A stretch of DNA of 64,000 bases. Source: Pseudomonas sp. MWU15-20650. GTDB taxonomy: Bacteria; Pseudomonadota; Gammaproteobacteria; Pseudomonadales; Pseudomonadaceae. A program made the position numbers and the translations under genes. Every line of letters begins with the position of its first letter. Within the stretch, counting starts at the first letter, position 1. The DNA lies in NCBI RefSeq assembly GCF_023242475.1, contig NZ_JALJFG010000008.1, positions 98,507 through 162,506 on the forward strand. The letters are read 5' to 3'. This document shows, piece by piece, positions 47,938 to 56,786 of this stretch. The notes beneath the pieces were generated by a model that did no database searches, was not told the DNA's origin, and saw only the letters and a program-made list of their open reading frames with translations.

Positions 47938-48142
47938 GGTACGAAGTATTGCCGGTGATTCGGTCAACCTGCTGCTCTATCGCGAGCTTGGGCGCAGCGA
48001 TGATGCCGCGGAAGAGCGTCTCTGGCGCCTCAACCCCGGGCTCGCCGAACACGGTCCGGTATTGCCGGCTGGCGTCTGGGTCATCGTGCCCGAGCTTGAG
48101 TCACGGCCTGCCGCACTGCGGCCCGTTTCCGCCTGGGATTAA
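47930..48142 (+). CDS. Tail protein X (LysM-type)
   Basis: 70-aa gpX-like protein with a short LysM-like fold (SIAGDSVNLLLYRELG, LWRLNPGLAE). It helps to connect tube, hub and peptidoglycan. It overlaps gpU by eight bases and is followed by gpD after nine. Confidence 0.85.
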   Translation: MRRVRSIAGDSVNLLLYRELGRSDDAAEERLWRLNPGLAEHGPVLPAGVWVIVPELESRPAALRPVSAWD

Positions 48143-48151
48143 GGAGGTTGC

Positions 48152-49162
48152 ATGTCGATGGGATTCACGCCTTTCGTGGAGTTTTACGGTACCAATGCGG
48201 CGCTGCTCAACCAACGTCTGATGCAACTCAAACACACCGATGCGGCCGGTATCGAGTCCGACCGGCTGGAGCTGATGCTCAATATCGAGGGCCTGGAGGG
48301 CTTGCCCAGCCTGGGGGGCAAGATCGGTATGCGAGTCGGTTATCGCGAGTCAGGCCTGGTCGAGAAGGGGGCGTTCATTGTGACCCAGCGAACTCCTCAT
48401 CTTTTCCCCATGCGCCTGGCTATCGTGGCGTCGGCAGCGCCTTTCAGTGTGGCGGACCAGAGTGGTTTTCGGCAGCGTCGCTCGCTCAGTCATGGGCCAA
48501 CGACCCTGGGGGCGTTGTTCCGCCAACTGACAACGCGTCATGGTTTTTCACCCCGGGTGGATCCCGAGCTGGACGTCATCCCGATTTCCCATGTCGATCA
48601 ATCCAATGAAACCGACATGGGCTTTATTACTCGGCTCGCCGCTCGCTTTGATGCGGTCACCAAGCCTATCAACGAGCTGTACGTGTTGGCCAAGCGCGGG
48701 CAAACCAAGTCGATTTCACGCCAGCCAATACCGGACGTGAGCCTGTCGGTGACCCAGGACAATCGCCCGGGCGACCAAGCGTTTATCAGCGCCAAGATGG
48801 AAGACACGGCACGGGCCAAGTACCAGGGCGCTAGCGCCAGTTGGTGGGACGGCGGCACGGGCAAGCAGCGCAAGATCGAGGTCGGTGTCGCACCGTTCAA
48901 GATCCTTCGCCAGCGTTTCCAGAACGCCGATGAAGCCCGTGCCGCCGCCGAAGGGGAGTTGCGCCGAGTGGGGCGCGAGGGGCTTAAGTTGACCATTGAC
49001 TGTCCGGGTAACCCGCTGCTGGCGGCCGAGGGCCTGCTGCTGCTGGATCAGACCTGGCCAGCTTATATGCAAGGCCGTTGGTCCATCGACACGGTGACCC
49101 ACACTTTCGATACGACGCAAAACTACCGCAGTTCGATTGCTGCAAGCGGTCTGTCGATTTGA
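48152..49162 (+). CDS. Baseplate hub protein (late control D/gpD)
   Basis: 336-aa protein of the P2 gpD family that forms the hub between tube and spike. Regions such as RLTTRHGFSPRV-like TTRHGFSPRVDPELDV and SNETDMGFITRLAARFDAV are typical. AAGGAGG precedes the start. It ends the structural block U-X-D. Confidence 0.9.
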   Translation: MSMGFTPFVEFYGTNAALLNQRLMQLKHTDAAGIESDRLELMLNIEGLEGLPSLGGKIGMRVGYRESGLVEKGAFIVTQRTPHLFPMRLAIVASAAPFSVADQSGFRQRRSLSHGPTTLGALFRQLTTRHGFSPRVDPELDVIPISHVDQSNETDMGFITRLAARFDAVTKPINELYVLAKRGQTKSISRQPIPDVSLSVTQDNRPGDQAFISAKMEDTARAKYQGASASWWDGGTGKQRKIEVGVAPFKILRQRFQNADEARAAAEGELRRVGREGLKLTIDCPGNPLLAAEGLLLLDQTWPAYMQGRWSIDTVTHTFDTTQNYRSSIAASGLSI

Positions 49163-49212
49163 GATTGCAAGGCTTTGAGCGCACCCACTGATCTCACACA
49201 GGAGCCACACCG

Positions 49213-49404
49213 ATGAACGACGAAGATTTGGCCGCGATCAACCGTTTGATCGCCGCCCTGCAAACCCAAACCGATGGCCAGGTGGGGCTCAACGCAGCCT
49301 TGCGCCTCTTGGCCCAGAGCAACCAGGCATTGGTCGACGTGATCAAGAGCCGAGAACCGGACCCGAATGCACCGCCTTATCTGGATGGTAAACCGGCGCC
49401 CTGA
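49213..49404 (+). CDS. Small acidic protein of unknown function
   Basis: 63-aa protein (NDEDLAAINRLIAALQTQTD start), probably a helical hairpin. It is placed between gpD and the endolysin with a good GGAGCC site, so it is likely part of the operon. I do not recognise the family. Confidence 0.55.
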   Translation: MNDEDLAAINRLIAALQTQTDGQVGLNAALRLLAQSNQALVDVIKSREPDPNAPPYLDGKPAP

Positions 49405-49453
49405 TTCAGCTTCGACCTGCCTTGCACGCAGCGCCAAACACGTTGCACCCCAC

Positions 49454-49477
49454 AGCCCGCCTTCGCGGGTTTTTTAT
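49454..49477 (+). terminator. Terminator before the endolysin gene
   Basis: CCCGC-CTTC-GCGGG followed by T6, 16 bases before the endolysin start. Confidence 0.75.
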
Positions 49478-49492
49478 TGCCTGGAGAACGCA

Positions 49493-49918
49493 ATGCCGGT
49501 CACAGAGCCCCGTGGGGTACGTAACTGTAACCCCGGGAATATCGACTACAACCCAGCCAACCAATGGCAGGGCCAGCTCAAACCTGACCCTGCCATCGAG
49601 AAGCGATTTGCTCGATTTGATACGCCCGAGAATGGTATCCGAGCGATGGGCAAGTTGCTGCTGATCTACCAGCGCAAGTACGGGCTCAGAACGGTGAGGG
49701 CGATCATCGGCCGGTGGGCTCCCGATGTTGAGAACGATACGGCAGCCTACGTTCATGCCGTCGAAGTGAGCAGCGGCACCCAGCCTGGCGCAGAAATCGA
49801 CCTGACCAGGTCAGCGGTGATGCGTGGGATCGTCAAGGCTATCATCCACCATGAGAATGGAGGGTATGCCTACCCCGACGCGGTGTTGACCGAGGGTGTG
49901 CGCAGGGCGTTGCTTTGA
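49493..49918 (+). CDS. lys: Tailocin endolysin (lysozyme/muramidase-like)
   Basis: 141-aa peptidoglycan hydrolase of the type annotated as structural protein/lysozyme in Pseudomonas phages: RNCNPGNIDYNPANQWQGQ at the N-terminus, then RFDTPENGIRAMGKLLLIYQ and WAPDVENDTAAYV. It has no signal peptide, so it needs the holin. The start is the ATG at 49493 with GGAG upstream; the longer frame from 49367 is not family-like. Stop and Rz start overlap (TTGA). Confidence 0.8.
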   Translation: MPVTEPRGVRNCNPGNIDYNPANQWQGQLKPDPAIEKRFARFDTPENGIRAMGKLLLIYQRKYGLRTVRAIIGRWAPDVENDTAAYVHAVEVSSGTQPGAEIDLTRSAVMRGIVKAIIHHENGGYAYPDAVLTEGVRRALL

Positions 49919-50430
49919 CTCGGCTACCGAAGCTGATCGGCCTGCTGTTCTTGGTACTGGCCATGGCAAGCACTGCAGCGATTACCTGGCAACTCCAAGC
50001 CTGGCGCTATGGTTTGCAACTCGAACGGCAGTCAGCCTCCCAAGCCGATGTGCTCAAGCAGCAGCTGCAGACGGTGCTACATCAACAGCAACTCGAACAG
50101 ACCCAGCGTCTGACCCTGGAGCAACAACTCAACACCAGCGACCAACAACACACTCAGGAATTGAGCGATGCCCAACGCAACCAAGCTGCTCTGCGTGACC
50201 GCCTGGCCACTGCTGATGTGCGGTTGTCAGTCCTTCTCGACGCCACCGACCCCACCAGTAACCGTGCAGTGCCTGCCGCCCCCAGCCCCGGCAGCGTGGT
50301 TCATGCAGCCCCGCGAGCCCGACTTGACCCGGCGCATGCTCAGCGAATTATCGGCATCACCGACGACGGTGATAGCGCCCTGATTGCTTTGCGTGCCTGC
50401 CAGGCGTATGTGCGAGCCGTCGTGCGGTAG
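49915..50430 (+). CDS. Inner-membrane spanin (Rz-like)
   Basis: 171-aa protein with one N-terminal membrane anchor (about 5-24) followed by a long Gln-rich coiled coil (about 30-110). It probably starts with a TTG that overlaps the endolysin stop; no ATG is available nearby. A lipoprotein-type gene is nested inside it. Together they fuse inner and outer membranes in lysis. Confidence 0.8.
   Translation: MTRLPKLIGLLFLVLAMASTAAITWQLQAWRYGLQLERQSASQADVLKQQLQTVLHQQQLEQTQRLTLEQQLNTSDQQHTQELSDAQRNQAALRDRLATADVRLSVLLDATDPTSNRAVPAAPSPGSVVHAAPRARLDPAHAQRIIGITDDGDSALIALRACQAYVRAVVR
50168..50383 (+). CDS. Outer-membrane spanin (Rz1-like lipoprotein), nested in Rz
   Basis: 71-aa product in the +1 frame inside the Rz gene. 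Lipobox-like LLMCGCQS (Cys near residue 20) is followed by a proline-rich stretch (STPPTPPVTVQ), the hallmark of Rz1. It would partner with Rz across the periplasm. Confidence 0.75.
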   Translation: MPNATKLLCVTAWPLLMCGCQSFSTPPTPPVTVQCLPPPAPAAWFMQPREPDLTRRMLSELSASPTTVIAP

Positions 50431-50511
50431 TCTCTTGATGCATGCTGTAACTTGCATGGCCGCTAGGCTCCTGTAGGGTGGGCAAAACCCCGCCCACTCT
50501 TGGAGACGACC

Positions 50512-51012
50512 GTGAAGGAAATCACTCAACTGGCTGCTGAACTGGGTCGCCGCTTGCAAGTGCTCAATGCCCACGTCACCACTGCCGAGTCCTGCACCGG
50601 CGGCGGTATTGCCGAGGCAATCACGCGGATACCGGGCAGTTCGGCCTGGTTCGAGGCGGGCTATGTGACTTATTCCAACCGCCAGAAGACCCGGCAACTG
50701 GGTGTGCCGGAGAAGCTGTTCGCCAAAGTCGGCGCCGTCAGCCAGGAAGTGGTAGAGGCGATGGTCCGCGGCGCGCAGGAAAAAAGCCTGGCTAGATTTG
50801 CGGTGGCGGTCAGCGGTGTCGCGGGCCCCGATGGCGGTTCGCCGGACAAGCCGGTGGGCACCGTGTGGTTGGCCTTCGGGGTGGGCGAGGAGGTGACGGC
50901 TGAGCTTGCGCACTTCCCTGGCAACCGCGACGAAGTTCGCCGACAAACGGTAAAGGCCGCGCTAGAGGGCTTGTTGCGACGAGCTGCAGCAGAAATCGAA
51001 AATCAGGGGTAG
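50512..51012 (+). CDS. pncC: CinA C-terminal domain protein, nicotinamide-nucleotide amidase PncC
   Basis: 166-aa amidase that deamidates NMN to nicotinate mononucleotide. Conserved motifs are [20 protein letters not shown] and [17 protein letters not shown]. Only the CinA C-terminal domain is present, as is usual for pseudomonads. The GTG at 50512 is selected because of GGAG 7 bases before; an upstream TTG (50500) lies within the site. It is directly upstream of recA, the right boundary of the tailocin locus. Confidence 0.93.
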   Translation: MKEITQLAAELGRRLQVLNAHVTTAESCTGGGIAEAITRIPGSSAWFEAGYVTYSNRQKTRQLGVPEKLFAKVGAVSQEVVEAMVRGAQEKSLARFAVAVSGVAGPDGGSPDKPVGTVWLAFGVGEEVTAELAHFPGNRDEVRRQTVKAALEGLLRRAAAEIENQG

Positions 51013-51039
51013 GCGATCCCGGATCTTTGTGGAACAATA

Positions 51040-51055
51040 CTGTCTACTTATACAG
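51040..51055 (+). promoter_or_regulatory. LexA box (SOS box) of recA
   Basis: CTGT-CTACTTAT-ACAG, the Pseudomonas LexA consensus CTGTATAA-type with intact CTG/CAG ends, 41 bases before recA. It indicates DNA-damage induction of recA (and recX). Confidence 0.92.
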
Positions 51056-51095
51056 GTGTTGGCCGTCAGGCCTTATTGATTACGTGAGGACTTTA

Positions 51096-52154
51096 ATGGA
51101 CGACAACAAGAAGAAAGCCTTGGCTGCGGCCCTGGGTCAGATCGAACGTCAATTCGGCAAGGGTGCCGTAATGCGTATGGGCGATCATGACCGCCAGGCG
51201 ATCCCGGCTATTTCCACTGGCTCTCTGGGTCTGGACATTGCGCTCGGCATTGGCGGCCTGCCAAAAGGCCGTATCGTTGAAATCTACGGTCCTGAATCTT
51301 CGGGTAAAACCACCCTGACCCTGTCGGTGATCGCCCAGGCTCAAAAGATGGGTGCTACCTGCGCGTTCGTCGACGCCGAGCACGCCCTGGACCCTGAGTA
51401 CGCCGGCAAACTGGGCGTCAATGTCGATGACCTGCTGGTTTCCCAGCCGGATACCGGCGAGCAGGCCCTGGAAATCACCGACATGCTGGTGCGCTCCAAC
51501 GCCATCGACGTGATCGTGGTCGACTCCGTGGCGGCCCTGGTACCCAAGGCTGAAATCGAAGGCGAAATGGGTGACATGCACGTGGGCCTGCAAGCCCGTC
51601 TGATGTCCCAGGCGCTGCGTAAAATCACCGGTAACATCAAGAACGCCAACTGCCTGGTGATCTTCATCAACCAGATCCGTATGAAGATCGGCGTGATGTT
51701 CGGCAGCCCGGAAACCACCACTGGTGGTAACGCGTTGAAGTTCTACGCTTCGGTCCGTCTGGATATCCGCCGTACCGGCGCGGTGAAGGAAGGTGACGAG
51801 GTGGTGGGTAGCGAAACCCGCGTTAAAGTCGTGAAGAACAAAGTGGCCCCGCCTTTCCGTCAGGCCGAGTTCCAGATCCTCTACGGCAAGGGTATCTACC
51901 TGAACGGCGAGATGATCGACCTGGGCGTGCTGCACGGTTTCGTCGAGAAGTCCGGTGCCTGGTATGCCTACAACGGCAGCAAGATCGGTCAAGGCAAGGC
52001 CAACTCGGCCAAGTTCCTGCAAGACAACCCGGATATCGCAGCAACGCTTGAAAAGCAGATTCGCGACAAGCTGCTGACCGCAGCGCCAGACGTGAAAGCT
52101 GCCGCCAACCGCGAGCCGGTTGACGAAATGGAAGAAGCTGACACCGATATCTGA
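51096..52154 (+). CDS. recA: Recombinase RecA
   Basis: 352-aa recombinase. Walker [10 protein letters not shown] (about residues 66-74), L2 loop region ([20 protein letters not shown]) and acidic C-terminus are present. It promotes strand exchange and stimulates self-cleavage of LexA and of CI/PrtR-like repressors, hence it can trigger the adjacent tailocin. The ATG at 51096 gives the conserved [14 protein letters not shown]; the open frame upstream is leader. Confidence 0.98.
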   Translation: MDDNKKKALAAALGQIERQFGKGAVMRMGDHDRQAIPAISTGSLGLDIALGIGGLPKGRIVEIYGPESSGKTTLTLSVIAQAQKMGATCAFVDAEHALDPEYAGKLGVNVDDLLVSQPDTGEQALEITDMLVRSNAIDVIVVDSVAALVPKAEIEGEMGDMHVGLQARLMSQALRKITGNIKNANCLVIFINQIRMKIGVMFGSPETTTGGNALKFYASVRLDIRRTGAVKEGDEVVGSETRVKVVKNKVAPPFRQAEFQILYGKGIYLNGEMIDLGVLHGFVEKSGAWYAYNGSKIGQGKANSAKFLQDNPDIAATLEKQIRDKLLTAAPDVKAAANREPVDEMEEADTDI

Positions 52155-52162
52155 AGCAAGCA

Positions 52163-52630
52163 ATGACTGTTGTACTGGATACACTCGTCGCCGTTCGGCG
52201 CACTGCGATGGACCTGCTCGCTCGCCGCGAGCATGGTCGAGTCGAGCTGACGCGTAAACTGCGCCAGCGCGGTGCAGAGCCTGAAATGATCGAAACGGCC
52301 CTCGACCGGTTGACGGAAGAAGGGCTGTTGTCAGAGTCCCGTTACCTCGAAAGTTTTGTGTCCTACCGAGCGCGCTCCGGCTATGGGCCGGCGCGAATTC
52401 GCGAAGAACTGACCCAGCGAGGCCTGCAGCGCGCCGATATTGACCTCGCCTTGCGTGAATGCGATATCAGTTGGCAGTCGCAGTTGGAAGACACCTGGCG
52501 TCGCAAGTTTTCTGGGCATCTACCAATTGATGCCAAGGAGCGAGCGAAGCAAGGGCGCTTCCTGAGTTATCGCGGGTTTTCGATGGAGATGATCAGTCGC
52601 TTGTTAAGTGGCCGGGATATGGACGACTGA
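52163..52630 (+). CDS. recX: Regulatory protein RecX
   Basis: 155-aa helical protein with three-helix repeats ([19 protein letters not shown]). It inhibits RecA filament growth. It starts 8 bases after recA and probably shares its transcript. Confidence 0.94.
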   Translation: MTVVLDTLVAVRRTAMDLLARREHGRVELTRKLRQRGAEPEMIETALDRLTEEGLLSESRYLESFVSYRARSGYGPARIREELTQRGLQRADIDLALRECDISWQSQLEDTWRRKFSGHLPIDAKERAKQGRFLSYRGFSMEMISRLLSGRDMDD

Positions 52631-52646
52631 CTGAACGCCACACAAC

Positions 52647-52686
52647 AAAAGGCCCACTATGAAAATAGTGGGCCTTTTTTTTTTGC
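52647..52686. terminator. Bidirectional terminator between recX and the LOG gene
   Basis: Stem AAAAGGCCCACTAT / ATAGTGGGCCTTTT closed by GAAA, with T10 on the plus strand and AAAA on the opposite side. Confidence 0.95.
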
Positions 52687-52694
52687 TCAAAAAA

Positions 52695-53807
52695 TCACGC
52701 CGGTTCTGACGTCACACGCTGTTGCGTCTTGCCCTGAGCCTGCGCCCAGTTCTCTGGCAAGTTGATGTAATCCACCAGTTCCCGCAACCGCCCCTGATCG
52801 CGACCGTTGAAGTTGAACACCAGCCGTGTCAAATGACTGAACCTTGGCTCGTCATGCTCCTCACCCGTATAGGCAAGCTGCTGAAATTCCCCGCTCAGCC
52901 TCAGGCTCGCGAACTCTTTCTGCAAATGGGCCAATGCTCGATCACTGAGTGGATGATTCATACGCACCACAAACTCACGCTTCAGCCAGCGGGTGGAATG
53001 GAAGTTGGCATAGAACTGGTTGATCTCTGCCACTGCTTCTTCTGCGCTGTACACCAGGCGAACCAGCTTCAGGTCGGTGGGCAGGATATAGCGATTGGCT
53101 TCCAGCTGGCTGCGGATAAAGTCCAAGGCGCCTTGCCAGAACCCGCCGCCGGGTGCGTCCAGCAACACCACCGGTACCAGTGGGCTTTTGCCGGTTTGGA
53201 TCAGGGTCAATACTTCGAGTGCTTCATCCAGGGTGCCGAAACCACCCGGGCACAACACCAACGCGTCGGCCTCCTTGACGAAGAACAGCTTGCGGGTAAA
53301 GAAAAAGTGGAATGACAGCAGGTTTTCGCTGCCATCAATGGTCGGGTTGGCGTGCTGTTCAAAGGGCAGGGTGATGTTAAAGCCCAGGCTGTGCTGCAGG
53401 CCCGCGCCTTCGTGGGCCGCCGCCATGATGCCGCCGCCGCCGCCGGTGATCACCATCAGGTCCGACTGTGCCAGCATCGCGCCGACCTCCCGGGCCAAGG
53501 CATACAAGGGGCTTTCGACGGGGGTTCGGGCGGAGCCGAACACTGTCACTTTGCGTCGGTCCTTGAACTGCTCCAGGACGCGGAAGGCATTATCCAGCTC
53601 GCGGATGGCCTGCAAGGTGATTTTGGCATTCCAACGGTTACGGTCGTCCTGGGCCATGCGCAGGACGGTGAGGATCATGTCGCGATAAAGGGCGGTATTC
53701 GGGCTGTTGGGAGCGATCAACTGGAGTTGTGCGTCGACCTGCTGCGTGAGGTCGGTCCCGTTTTCTTCAAAATGACGGATCAGGCGGTCATTCGATTCGT
53801 AAGGCAT
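52695..53807 (-). CDS. LOG-family nucleotide 5'-monophosphate nucleosidase-like protein
   Basis: 370-aa protein with the lysine decarboxylase-like LOG fold: GSARTPVESPLY in the middle, TGGGGGIMAAAHEGA, and the catalytic PGGFGTLDE motif near residue 190. It is longer than the 190-residue plant-type LOG proteins, having N- and C-terminal extensions, more like PpnN. The substrate (a purine or pyrimidine nucleotide) is inferred from the family. Convergent with recX. Confidence 0.85.
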   Translation of the reverse strand: MPYESNDRLIRHFEENGTDLTQQVDAQLQLIAPNSPNTALYRDMILTVLRMAQDDRNRWNAKITLQAIRELDNAFRVLEQFKDRRKVTVFGSARTPVESPLYALAREVGAMLAQSDLMVITGGGGGIMAAAHEGAGLQHSLGFNITLPFEQHANPTIDGSENLLSFHFFFTRKLFFVKEADALVLCPGGFGTLDEALEVLTLIQTGKSPLVPVVLLDAPGGGFWQGALDFIRSQLEANRYILPTDLKLVRLVYSAEEAVAEINQFYANFHSTRWLKREFVVRMNHPLSDRALAHLQKEFASLRLSGEFQQLAYTGEEHDEPRFSHLTRLVFNFNGRDQGRLRELVDYINLPENWAQAQGKTQQRVTSEPA

Positions 53808-54104
53808 TCAACTTCTCCTTCTTCACAGGGCCTGGGTGGTCGACGAGAGCGTCGTCGGGGCCACGACACTGCATGTGTTGTGGCATGCCACATGAGGCAA
53901 GCCTCTTTTGCCCTGAAAGTGTTACAGAACAGCATTGGGAACTGCTGTGAGCGGACGGATGGGATGACTTGATGATGAGCCGAAAAACCCTTGGCTGGCA
54001 ACCGCTTATTGATCAGTCGTCGCAGCGCTCCGTTGTCGGCTGGAGTGGTGGCGGGGTGGGGCGTGCGCGCCACTGGACAGTGGCGCGCGAGGGGCGAGCG
54101 GTGC
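53808..54104. other. Non-coding gap with strong palindrome
   Basis: No gene is seen between the LOG gene (divergent promoter side) and the next stop. At 54065-54088 there is an 11-bp perfect hairpin, GCGCGCCACTG / CAGTGGCGCGC with a GA loop. It lies 16 bases past the stop of the 54105 gene and could end its transcript, though without a T-run. Confidence 0.6.
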
Positions 54105-54545
54105 TTACTTTTTCTTCTTCGCCGCAGCCGGTGCCGGGCAATCGGCTTCCACGAACTTGACCGATGCCACTGGGCGGTTGGTCTTGTTCTCAGTGATTTC
54201 GTAGCGCATCACTGCGCCCTTGGCCATCAATTCGCGGTAACCCTTGTTCAGGCATACGCTTTGCCCCAGCTGGAAATACACGGCCTTGGGGTTATCGCGC
54301 ATTTGCTCTGCCCGGTCAGGTTGCACACTGAGGTGATCAATCAGTTGCATACCTTCTACGGTGTAGGCCACTTCCAGGGTTTTTTCATCGATTTCCCGGG
54401 GCAGGTCCTTGTTGCTTTCGGCTGCGACGCTTTGCAGCTTCCTGTTCATTTGGGCCTCCAGCAGCGAGGCCGCGTGGGCGCCCATAGGCAAGACCAACGC
54501 AAGGGCGACGGATGGGGCAACAAGGCGCAGCATGGAACGCAGCAT
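54105..54545 (-). CDS. PA3611-like exported protein (quorum-sensing-regulated virulence factor family)
   Basis: 146-aa protein with a signal peptide (about 1-25, ending AHA). The mature part is a mixed alpha/beta domain with two Cys (VCLNKGYRELM and EADCPAPA) and a Lys-rich tail. The layout resembles P. aeruginosa PA3611, a secreted quorum-sensing-regulated protein of unknown mechanism. AGGAGAG precedes the ATG. Confidence 0.65.
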   Translation of the reverse strand: MLRSMLRLVAPSVALALVLPMGAHAASLLEAQMNRKLQSVAAESNKDLPREIDEKTLEVAYTVEGMQLIDHLSVQPDRAEQMRDNPKAVYFQLGQSVCLNKGYRELMAKGAVMRYEITENKTNRPVASVKFVEADCPAPAAAKKKK

Positions 54546-54723
54546 GAAACTCTCCTGATTCGGTTACTGGTGCATAGACCAGCCACTGCGCTGTGCGTTC
54601 AGTGGCGCGCAATTATAGGTGAGCCGTTGCCACTACAGCCAGGCGTATCGCTGGTAAACTGCTGGCACTTCTGTCCCCACGAGTTTTTTCCGTGTCGATT
54701 TACCCGTCTTCGCAGCGTTTCCG

Positions 54724-55443
54724 ATGAGCCACGCTGTTTCTCGCTTGCGTGCCCAGCGTCTGGCGCGTGCCGTCCGGCCTTTTCTCAACCGTGGCTCCCG
54801 TGCTGAGCGCTGCCCGGGTTGCCGGGTTATTCCACAGTACTGCCTGTGCGCCTGGCGTCCGGCTGTCGCCGCCAAGTCCGCCATGTGCCTGTTGATGCAC
54901 GACGTCGAGCCGATGAAACCCAGCAATACCGGCTGGCTGATCGCCGATGTGATTGAAGACACCACTGCATTCGCCTGGTCGCGTACCGAGGTCGACCCCG
55001 ACTTGCTCACCTTGCTGTCTGACCCTCAGTGGCAGCCGTATATCGTTTTTCCCGGCGAGTTCGTAGCGCCGCAACGGGTGGTCAGCGAAGTGATCGTGGC
55101 GCAGGGCAAGCGGCCATTGTTTATTCTGCTGGACGGCACCTGGAGCGAAGCGCGCAAGATGTTTCGCAAAAGCCCGTATCTGGAACACCTGCCGGTCCTG
55201 AGCCTGGCGCCGGAGCAGTTGTCGCGCTACATGCTGCGACGCTCCAAGCGCGATGACCATTTTTGTACCGCCGAAGTGGCGGCGCTGTGCCTGGAGCTGG
55301 CCGGCGATCTGGTCGCCAGTGAAGTGCTGGACGCTTACCTTGATGTATTCAGTACCCATTATCTGGCCGCCAAGTTCCAACTGGCGCTGGACCCGGCGGA
55401 CATCGTCCATACTCGTCTTGCGCCCTATATCCCGGCGGTATAA
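54724..55443 (+). CDS. DTW-domain tRNA-uridine aminocarboxypropyltransferase
   Basis: 239-aa protein. An N-terminal zinc-type motif (RCPGCRVIPQYCLCAW) and the active-site DTW-like segment LLDGTWSEARKMFRKSP define the DTW/TapT family, which transfers the aminocarboxypropyl group of SAM to uridine in tRNA (acp3U). The exact tRNA site is not shown. Confidence 0.82.
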   Translation: MSHAVSRLRAQRLARAVRPFLNRGSRAERCPGCRVIPQYCLCAWRPAVAAKSAMCLLMHDVEPMKPSNTGWLIADVIEDTTAFAWSRTEVDPDLLTLLSDPQWQPYIVFPGEFVAPQRVVSEVIVAQGKRPLFILLDGTWSEARKMFRKSPYLEHLPVLSLAPEQLSRYMLRRSKRDDHFCTAEVAALCLELAGDLVASEVLDAYLDVFSTHYLAAKFQLALDPADIVHTRLAPYIPAV

Positions 55444-55694
55444 CCAGTCGACGTTTACATGATGGCATCGCCAACCCGCAGCCCGCTAAAATGCCCACCG
55501 CGTAGCGCTTGACCCCCCAGGCTACGCTGGGCATGCTGGGCGCCGATTGGGGCGCAACCGTGAATTTTTGACGTCGTTTCAGGTGTATTTGACGTTGAAC
55601 GCGCCCTGTGGCGATAGCTGCCTGGCCGTCGCCTTGTGTATTGGTGAGCCCTGAACCCATCAGGGCTCCCATAAAAAACAGGATCATTTAATCA

Positions 55695-56345
55695 ATGGCC
55701 ACATACGAAATCCTGATAGCCGATGACCACCCGCTGTTTCGCAGTGCGTTACATCAGGCTGTAACCCTTGGCCTGGGCCCGGATGTACGCCTGGTCGAAG
55801 TGGCCAGCATCGCCGAGCTGGAAGCCCGCTTGACCGAAAAATCCGATTGGGACCTGGTCTTGCTCGACTTGAACATGCCCGGTGCCTACGGTTTCTCTGG
55901 GCTGGTCCTATTGCGTGGGCAATACCCGCAGATCCCCGTGGTGATGGTTTCGGCCCAGGAAGAAGCTGACGTGGTGGTGCGCTCCAAGGAGTTTGGCGCC
56001 AGTGGTTTCATTCCCAAGTCCAGCGCGATGGAAGATATCCAGAACGCCGTGCGCACGGTATTGGATGGCGATGTGTCTTGGCCGCCGCAAGCGTTTGAAG
56101 AGATCAACGTGTCCGACGAAGCCAAAGCTGCCCGTGATGGCCTGGCCAGTCTGACCCCTCAACAGTTCCGCGTGTTGACCATGGTCTGTGAAGGGCTGTT
56201 GAACAAGCAGATTGCCTACGAACTGAGCGTGTCTGAAGCCACCATCAAGGCCCACGTTACCGCGATTTTCCGCAAGCTGGGGGTGCGCACGCGAACCCAG
56301 GCGGCGTTGCTTTTGCAACAACTTGAGTCAATTTCGCAGCATTAA
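55695..56345 (+). CDS. erdR: LuxR-family response regulator ErdR
   Basis: 216-aa regulator. Receiver domain with DD near residues 9-10 and phosphoacceptor in LVLLDLNMPG (about 57); LuxR-type HTH at about 150-210 (LTPQQFRVLTMVCEGLLNKQ). Followed by dgkA as in P. aeruginosa (PA3604-PA3603, from memory), where ErdR controls ethanol and acetate oxidation genes. The kinase is not adjacent. Confidence 0.85.
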   Translation: MATYEILIADDHPLFRSALHQAVTLGLGPDVRLVEVASIAELEARLTEKSDWDLVLLDLNMPGAYGFSGLVLLRGQYPQIPVVMVSAQEEADVVVRSKEFGASGFIPKSSAMEDIQNAVRTVLDGDVSWPPQAFEEINVSDEAKAARDGLASLTPQQFRVLTMVCEGLLNKQIAYELSVSEATIKAHVTAIFRKLGVRTRTQAALLLQQLESISQH

Positions 56346-56420
56346 GATCCAGCCGATTCACGCTTTTTTGACTTTGCGTGATCTAGTTTTCCCACCTCTT
56401 TGGTTTAGTTGCTTACATCT

Positions 56421-56783
56421 ATGTCGCCTTTCAAGGGTCAAACCGGTATCAAACGTATCTTTAACGCAGGGGGTTACTCCCTGGATGGCTTGCGCGCAGC
56501 CTTCACCGGTGAGGCGGCGTTCCGTCAGTTGGTGTTGCTGAACGTCATCCTGATCCCACTGAGCTTTTTCCTGCACGTCAGCCGGGTTGAACGGGCGCTG
56601 CTGATTGCGGTGTGCCTGCTGGCCTTGATCGTCGAGTTGCTCAATTCGGCGGTGGAAGCGGCCATCGACCGTATTTCCCTGGACCGCCATCCCTTGTCGA
56701 AGAACGCCAAGGACATGGGCAGCGCCGCGCAATTGGTGGCACTGACCATGATCACCCTGGTGTGGGCCGTCATCCTGATCTAA
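56421..56783 (+). CDS. dgkA: Diacylglycerol kinase DgkA
   Basis: 120-aa integral membrane kinase with three helices and the signature ELLNSAVEAAIDRI (Glu and Asn of the active site). It phosphorylates diacylglycerol to phosphatidate. The ATG at 56421 fits the family; a TTG 12 bases earlier is possible. Its stop is 3 bases from the convergent finR stop. Confidence 0.93.
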   Translation: MSPFKGQTGIKRIFNAGGYSLDGLRAAFTGEAAFRQLVLLNVILIPLSFFLHVSRVERALLIAVCLLALIVELLNSAVEAAIDRISLDRHPLSKNAKDMGSAAQLVALTMITLVWAVILI

Positions 56784-56786
56784 CGA

